Part shown: positions 58,144-64,000 of the stretch, in pieces | Position numbering within the stretch: position 1 is the first letter of the stretch | How the letters are laid out: each line of letters starts with the position of its first letter | Source: Symsagittifera roscoffensis | Lineage: Eukaryota > Xenacoelomorpha > Acoela > Convolutidae | Reading direction: 5' to 3' | Assembly: GCF_963678635.1 (NCBI RefSeq) | Contig: NC_087067.1 | Location: forward strand, 45,201,629-45,265,628 | Length of the DNA: 64,000 nucleotides | The notes under the pieces: generated by a model | What the model saw: only the letters and a program-made list of their open reading frames with translations | What the model was told of the DNA's origin: nothing | Database searches by the model: none | Translations under genes and position numbers: made by a program

Positions 58144-58608
58144 ATGATTAGAAAACGTTGTCTGGTTAGATTAATTTTGATTTGTTTATTACTTTTGCTT
58201 TGCTTATTTGTTTGGTACTTATGGAAAGTTATTAGATTCAATCACAAATGGATGCCGCAATTTATGACTAAATGCGCACTCATTTGGTGGTCGAAGGAGC
58301 AAACTTTTGCAAAATTACCCCGCCATTTAATTTCCGCTCCTGCAGTAACTGGTGGCTTATCATTGATTGTACATCAAATCTGTATATTTTTCAGTAGACC
58401 ATTACGAAAAATTATTACTCATCGTTTAGGTCAAATAAGAGAGAAATACTAAGTCGTGATTGGATTTAAGCTGAACGAGGACAGATGTTTTTTTAAACAG
58501 AATTTTCAATTTGGTCAACTCATTTATCTTTTATCAATTATTTTTATTCAAAAAATTTTTGCAAAAGATGATTCTCCGCAGGGCATTTTATTAAACAACA
58601 ACTTTCAG
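58144..58608 (+). CDS. Candidate membrane-protein exon (copy 2)
   Basis: Second copy of 42,579-43,043, including the internal TAA (58,450-58,452) and the CAG-GTGAGT donor. Confidence 0.3.
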
Positions 58609-59709
58609 GTGAGTTGCTTACATCATTTTCAAAATCAGCATCAAAAAATTCTACGTCGTAGCTCAAATTAAACAAAGAAACATCGCGGGCAAAACAAGAC
58701 ATTCCCACCGCTGGCTCATTGACAAAAAAAAATTTCCGAAAAATTTTAAAAATTTTGCCGACTTTTTTCTTTTAGGTTGATCAATTTGATTTTCCGAGCT
58801 CTCCCAAAATAGTATAAGTACCCTATTCAGTGAAAAATTTTCTGAGCCGCAGGCAAATTTTTTCAAAAAAAAACAGGTAAAAAAGGCGTTTTTAGGCACT
58901 TTTTGGAAAATTTCGACCAAAAAAATGCGCGTTTTTCGGCGCGCGCTCCCCCCCTCAAAATCATATATATTCTTTTTTACAATCACTGATACAATTTTGT
59001 AATTAATCATTCAAAATTACCATGATTTGTTACAAAACTTGATTTAGAAAAAAATAGAAAATTTGATAAATTCCGAAAAATGTACTTTGATTTGAAGCTG
59101 AAAAAACAGCTTAGTTTCAAGAGTATGAATTCTAGGGGTATCAGTTCTAAGTAAAAAAAATCAAAGTTTTACTTGGTGGTTTTTAAGTAGTTTTTTTTGC
59201 TATAAGGGGTCAAAAACTTGTTTATTTTTTTTTCGTTTTTTATTTTTATCCACTTTTTTTTGTTTTATGACATATCCCTAGCTGTTTTAAGAACGCATTT
59301 TTTTAGATAATCGTTAGTTATAGTTTTCGTTGCTTTTTCTTTACATTGCTTTTTCAGTTTTCACTTTTTTAGCAAATTTCAAAATTCACACTTTGTTGAA
59401 ACTCGTTAGGATTTGAAGTTCATTTCGAATAATTTTTTTGGCGTTTCAGAATTTTTTTGGGAGCTTTAAGTGAAAATGATCTCAAAAATCAAATCGTCAA
59501 ATAATTACACGCTTTTATTTCTAGCTATCTAATAGAATTGAAAAGCAAAAAATTTGAAAAACTTTTTGCATTCATTTTCTTTAAAAAAAACAATCGCAAA
59601 AAGTGCAAAGTTGTTCATTTTTTCATTTATCCCCGTTTATTTTATTTATTGAAAATAGGGATGTGTTCAATATTAAAACCAAATGTCTAACCTTAGCTAG
59701 TTTGGCCTT

Positions 59710-60296
59710 ATTATTCCGACTTTCGAAGGTGATTTGGGGAGTCTTTTTTTTCAGAACAATAATACAAAAGTTGACGGCGAATCGATCACAAAAATTTCGG
59801 ATTAGCGAGCGAATATGCATGCCTTTGCCTTAAATGCGGTTGGAATCGTTCAATTAATCGTTATTAGTTTCAACGCGATTTATTCAGACGAATTATCTCG
59901 CAGTCAAAATTGTTCCAAACTGAAATGAGGCAATCTAATTGGTCATTCAAATTCGACTCAAAATTAAGCACTTTGTATCTAATATTGGCGGTCCAAATTT
60001 TTCAACTCATCAAAATTTCAATTAAAAAAAATATTCGAGATCTGCTAAGAAGCAGTCTGAATATTCAGGGTTTTGCTCAGATATACAAGCAGTTCGACTG
60101 AATCCACTGCTATCATGTTAGAAAAACGCAGTATAACACCCGTTTATAATACTAAATTGGCCCAATTAGCTATTTTCTGTTTCAAAAATTTCTGTCAGGA
60201 GCGCCTTGTTTAAAATTCAAAACTGACTGAATTAAAAGCTAGTCCGACCGAGTAGAAAAAACATACCGTCTTTTTCTTTGAAAGTCGTAACAATAA
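59710..60296. mobile_element. Diverged REP pair (copy 2)
   Basis: Second copy of 44,145-44,731. Confidence 0.5.
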
Positions 60297-60558
60297 AATT
60301 CGAGAAGGTTCTCGAAAACTCTAAAAAAAATTTGCTTCATTTTTCTTTACAAATCAGTTTCGATTAATCATGTTATAAATTATCAGTCATTTAGATTATG
60401 CAGTTCATTGACCATCATGTTTTGACCAGTTTTTCTTACACGGAATTTCCATAGGGTCGTCTTCAAAGGGTTGTTTATTTCTGCATTAATTTCCTTTCGT
60501 GTTTAGAAATAAGTCGTTATCAGTATGTTTCATTCTTTTTTATAAAGAAGCAAATCCA

Positions 60559-61089
60559 ACAAGACTGCTCGTATCAGGGCGAAGCCCTGAAAGTTCTGAC
60601 TGCCTTTTAAGGTCTATGGAGCATTAATAAGATGAAAATTTTCAATGTAAAAAAAATTTAAAAAAAAATTTTGAAAAAATTCTGGATTTTTTTTAAAAAA
60701 ACACCCCCCCACACGTCATATTAAGTACAAAGTGATAGATTTTGCGCCTATTAACAAATCAATTATGGCATATAAGCTTCCTTGAACCAATTTGGAACGA
60801 TTTCTAAGAGGGATTAAATCTCGCTCACGCGTTAATAGCGCGAAATTTATCGCGCGTTAATTGTCCCAAATTGGCCAAAATGGCAATCTTTAAACCCCCA
60901 TAACTTTACGAAAAATGATCACAGGTAAAATATCTTTTCAAATTCAAGCTCAGGACAACAATAGCTTTCGAATGATATAAAAAATTACGTCAAAAACGGC
61001 TAGTTAAAAAGTCGAAATTTGTCTGAAGAAAAAAAAAAAACACACCCCGAGCACAAATATTCCGTTACTTTCGTATCGAAAGTCGGAAC
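60559..61089 (+). mobile_element. REP element, best preserved (copy 2)
   Basis: Second copy of 44,994-45,524. Confidence 0.85.
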
Positions 61090-61275
61090 AATAACATCCA
61101 CCACACTATTCTCTTGCGTCAAATTACAGGAAGTAACCACTGCAGCTTCAAAATTAAAACACGTTGTTTGATCAAAAGAAATAAATTGTTCAATATTCTC
61201 CTCCAGTTGACGAGAGCGATCAAATAATACACCAACAGTTAACTGGTGGTATATAACCAGTAAATCAACTACCAT
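61090..61275 (-). pseudogene. Coding-like fragment cut by REP (copy 2)
   Basis: Second copy of 45,525-45,710. Confidence 0.3.
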
Positions 61276-62070
61276 AAAAACCAGCCGAATTTGATTTATG
61301 TATATGTTAGATAAATATATTTTTTTTTCGACTTCAACGATACAATTGAATACGTAGCGGACATCACAATCTCACCATAATAATCTTGTTTCCTAATTCT
61401 TGAAAATTAATTGTTGATATACAAAAATGGATGCTCTTAAAGTGCATTCAAAAATATCCAGCCAAACCAGAATTGTATCTAGAATCTGAATTTTTCACGA
61501 GGGGGGCGGGTTTTCAACAAAAATTTCGAAAATTTAGTTGACCTTTTTTTCTTGATTAAAATGAATTTCCGAGCTCTCTCTTGCTATGTAGCATACAATT
61601 ACATCATTCACGCAATTTTCAGTCATATGACGTCTCTTTTCGACTGTTTCAAATGTCTGCGCAAATTCGGTTGGTTTTTTTTTTCGGCTGGTTTTTTTTT
61701 ACTCATAAATAACTGTAACGGCAACTCTTTTGAAAATGCATAAAAATATAATCCATTTCAGTTTTTTTTTTAAGTTCAAAGAAAACTGTTTCGACCTGAT
61801 ATTGTGTATTATGTATATAAATAATCCTAACAATGCGAAAGAAAAGAAAAATTTTCGGATAGTTCCCTTCTGCTGTAATTTAAGTTTTTATTGAGGACTT
61901 TTTTGGTATCGATTTGAAAAAAATCTATTTTTAGAGTTATCTATTTTTACAAAACTTTCATTTTATAAAAAATCCACAACTTCGCTGACTTTATAGTTAG
62001 TTTTTTGGCATTATATTGCATTTCGGACTTCTGTCCAAAATTGATGTCTATGATCTGACTTTTATATAGC

Positions 62071-62325
62071 CGTTTTTTGAGTTCAACTGTTTCGAACTGC
62101 TTTCGACATTGTGTTTTGCTATGCTTCAACCATAATATGTGTTCGACTATGCTGTGACCACACATTGTGTGTCATTTTGTCTCGGCCATTCTTTGTGTTC
62201 GACTATCAAGTGTTTCTTTCGACCATGATTTCGACTTTTTTCGAAACAGCGGTCGACCGAAAGGACTGTTTTTGACCACGATTTGGGCCGAACAACGTCT
62301 GTGTGTTCGACCGAATTAAGTCAAA
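62071..62325. repeat. TTCGAC-rich array (copy 2, right end)
   Basis: Second copy of 46,506-46,760. It ends 54 bp before the unit boundary at 62,379. Confidence 0.6.
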
Positions 62326-62379
62326 AACAAGTCAATTACCTCAGCCGGAACCATATATCTTTGCCATTCTTTTGATAAA

Positions 62380-64000
62380 AAAAAATTGAGAATTTTTTCA
62401 ACGCAGTGTGAAATTTTTTTAAACGCCTAAACTCATGTGAAAAAAATATTCGCCTTAATAAAACTCCATCTTATTGTTTGAGACAGTGGGAACAAAAACC
62501 TTCTGCATAACGAATACTTTCAAATTGCTTGAACTTTGCTTTTTTCTTTCTATGACTTTAAATTACTCTAGCTTTGTAAAACAAACATTGTTTCAGCACA
62601 TTTGGTCTACCTCGTGGTAGTACACAGTGCCGAAAAAAATGTTGTTGACAGTTTGACAGTTCCGAAAAATAGCAATTTCTGTTGGCACTGTTGAATTCTC
62701 AAGTGGAAGTTTTTGTTTTATATGAACGCTGACAGTAATTACAAGATAAATTCGATTCCTACCATGTTTTTTTAAGCTGTATTAAAAGAAAACGTTACAA
62801 GTTGGTCTATTTGAACCCTGGGGAAATTTGAAACAAGGCTTAAACATGAAGTTGGCTCAGAAGTTCTGACAGAAGTAAATTAGTTGTCCTTAAAAGTTTA
62901 ATGCCTATAAGTCGATTTTATCAGAAAATAATTTCAGTTTAATAGATGTTGCGTCTGTTGAGAGCGTTAAATCTTCATTTATAATCTACCATTATTTCAT
63001 GCCAACGATAAAATGAAGCTCTTTTTAATCGATTTTAATCAATGCAATTGGTACGAAGACGTTGAAATTGCCAATTTGACGAACAAAAGTTGCAATTTTT
63101 TGCTATGAGACAAAATGTTTGGCCAGGGTTTTTGTTTGCCGAGCCTAAATGCAAAAAATGTATATCAAAAAGATTTCCACAATATAAAAACGCACCGGAA
63201 TTATATACAGAACCGGAATTTGCACCGAAGTTTTATCAAGAGTTTTACATTTGGGGAATAATTTTGCTGGCATACTGCAATTGAGTGGAGCGGTGGTGAA
63301 GTGGGCCCACCATGATCCGCGAGGGTTGCATGAGTGTGCGGCAACATTACCCAGGGCAAAAATAGCCAAAAATGCATGTTGTTATTAACCAGGAACGCAA
63401 CAACGTTTCACAGTGAGGAGCTGAACAGCTTGTATTTTGGTCCTTTTTTTCTTTCCCTTGTGGATGAATAGTCTTAACGTAACAAGTAAGCATGACGAAG
63501 GTTCTCCGTGGCGCTAATTTTGTGAGCCAGCTGACCACCCCTTTAGGTTTTTCAAAACAGCGGGTGGTTAGCATGATTAAAAAGAATGGTGCAATTTTCT
63601 GAACTTCTGATAAAAAAAGTCAATTAAATAAGAAATTTCCAATTCACTTGTGCTTTCACGCTGAGTTGCAAATAAAAAGAATGATTAAAACGCTCACAGG
63701 TAGGCTAAACTAGACATGACAGACAAAATGTGTACTGTTTTTTTATAAGGTGGGCACTAATATAAACTAGGATTATAGCCAATAAAATTAACCTTTTTAT
63801 ACGAAGAAAACATTTTCAGGTCATGAATTAATTTTAAAAATAAAAAGCGCCGCAGATAATTTTTGAAAAAACGCCTCCAAAAATGTTTTTTTTTTCAGTA
63901 GTACTTACTCTTCAGTTAAATTTAGTAAATATTATCACGAAGACGCCTTTTGGAATAACTTTGGGGTTGGTAAGCCGAAAATGGATATCGTAAAAAATAC
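62380..64000. other. Right flank, no certain gene
   Basis: Unique AT-rich sequence. A plus-strand frame from ATG 63,105 (within 63,090-63,284) reads about 59 codons with a fairly normal composition (RQNVWPGFLFAEPKCKKC) but has no known motif. A GC-richer islet follows at 63,280-63,360. A GCTGACCACCC / GGGTGGTTAGC inverted pair lies at 63,530-63,575. Confidence 0.35.

Larger units (their letters stand above)
46843..62379 (+). repeat. Tandem duplication, copy 2 (15,537 bp)
   Basis: Direct repeat of 31,278-46,814, with every internal feature at +15,565. No frame differs from copy 1. Confidence 0.95.

Noticed and set aside
63480-63580. Spliced-leader RNA gene (GTAAGC followed by AATTTTG and an inverted pair)
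   Set aside because: The elements are short and common in this composition, the stem between donor and Sm-like site is weak, and no known leader sequence was recognised.

Overview
The window is AT-rich animal DNA. Acceptors look like TTTTCAG, coding is split into short pieces, and the sequence is full of LTR retrotransposons, fold-back elements and simple repeats. T-rich acceptors, runs such as AAAATTTTTGAAAA and a BEL/Pao element suggest an invertebrate, possibly a nematode. The species is not determined. No bacterial gene organisation, rRNA, tRNA or CRISPR array was recognised.

Layout. 1-2.9 kb holds two exon-like pieces of a GT31 (beta-1,3-galactosyltransferase family) gene, with a fold-back element in the presumed intron. 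They lie between inverted copies of an interspersed repeat called REP here; only 14 bases of the left copy are inside the window. 2.7-4.4 kb is an ATAATC-type satellite interrupted by REP and by a small inverted-repeat element. 4,371-18,741 is a minus-strand BEL/Pao retrotransposon. It has near-identical LTRs, a long leader with a 46-bp tandem repeat, and a directly duplicated ~5.2-kb gag-pol segment, so it contains two partial gag-pol sets that share the same frameshifts. After a 200-N gap and a 150-bp palindrome comes a plus-strand Ty3/Gypsy element (20,244-27,458), heavily broken. Its last open frame runs into the 3' LTR, and a third LTR fragment follows. 27.6-31.3 kb is AT-rich with no recognisable gene.

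31,278-62,379 is a direct tandem duplication. Two 15,537-bp copies, apparently identical, are separated by 28 bp. Part of the 28 bp is an inverted copy of the end of the first unit, which is the signature of snap-back, polymerase-theta-like end joining. Each unit carries five or more REP pieces, a palindromic GCGGAATCCGC array, TTCGAC-rich degenerate arrays near both ends and a few candidate exons of unknown function. 62.4-64 kb is unique AT-rich sequence with a small GC-rich islet.

Functionally the only recognisable host gene is the GT31 glycosyltransferase, which looks incomplete. Everything else recognisable is mobile-element protein, all inactivated by stops or frame breaks. The main interest is structural: the duplication junction, the self-duplicated BEL element, and a repeat family that may form fold-back transposons with internal cargo.
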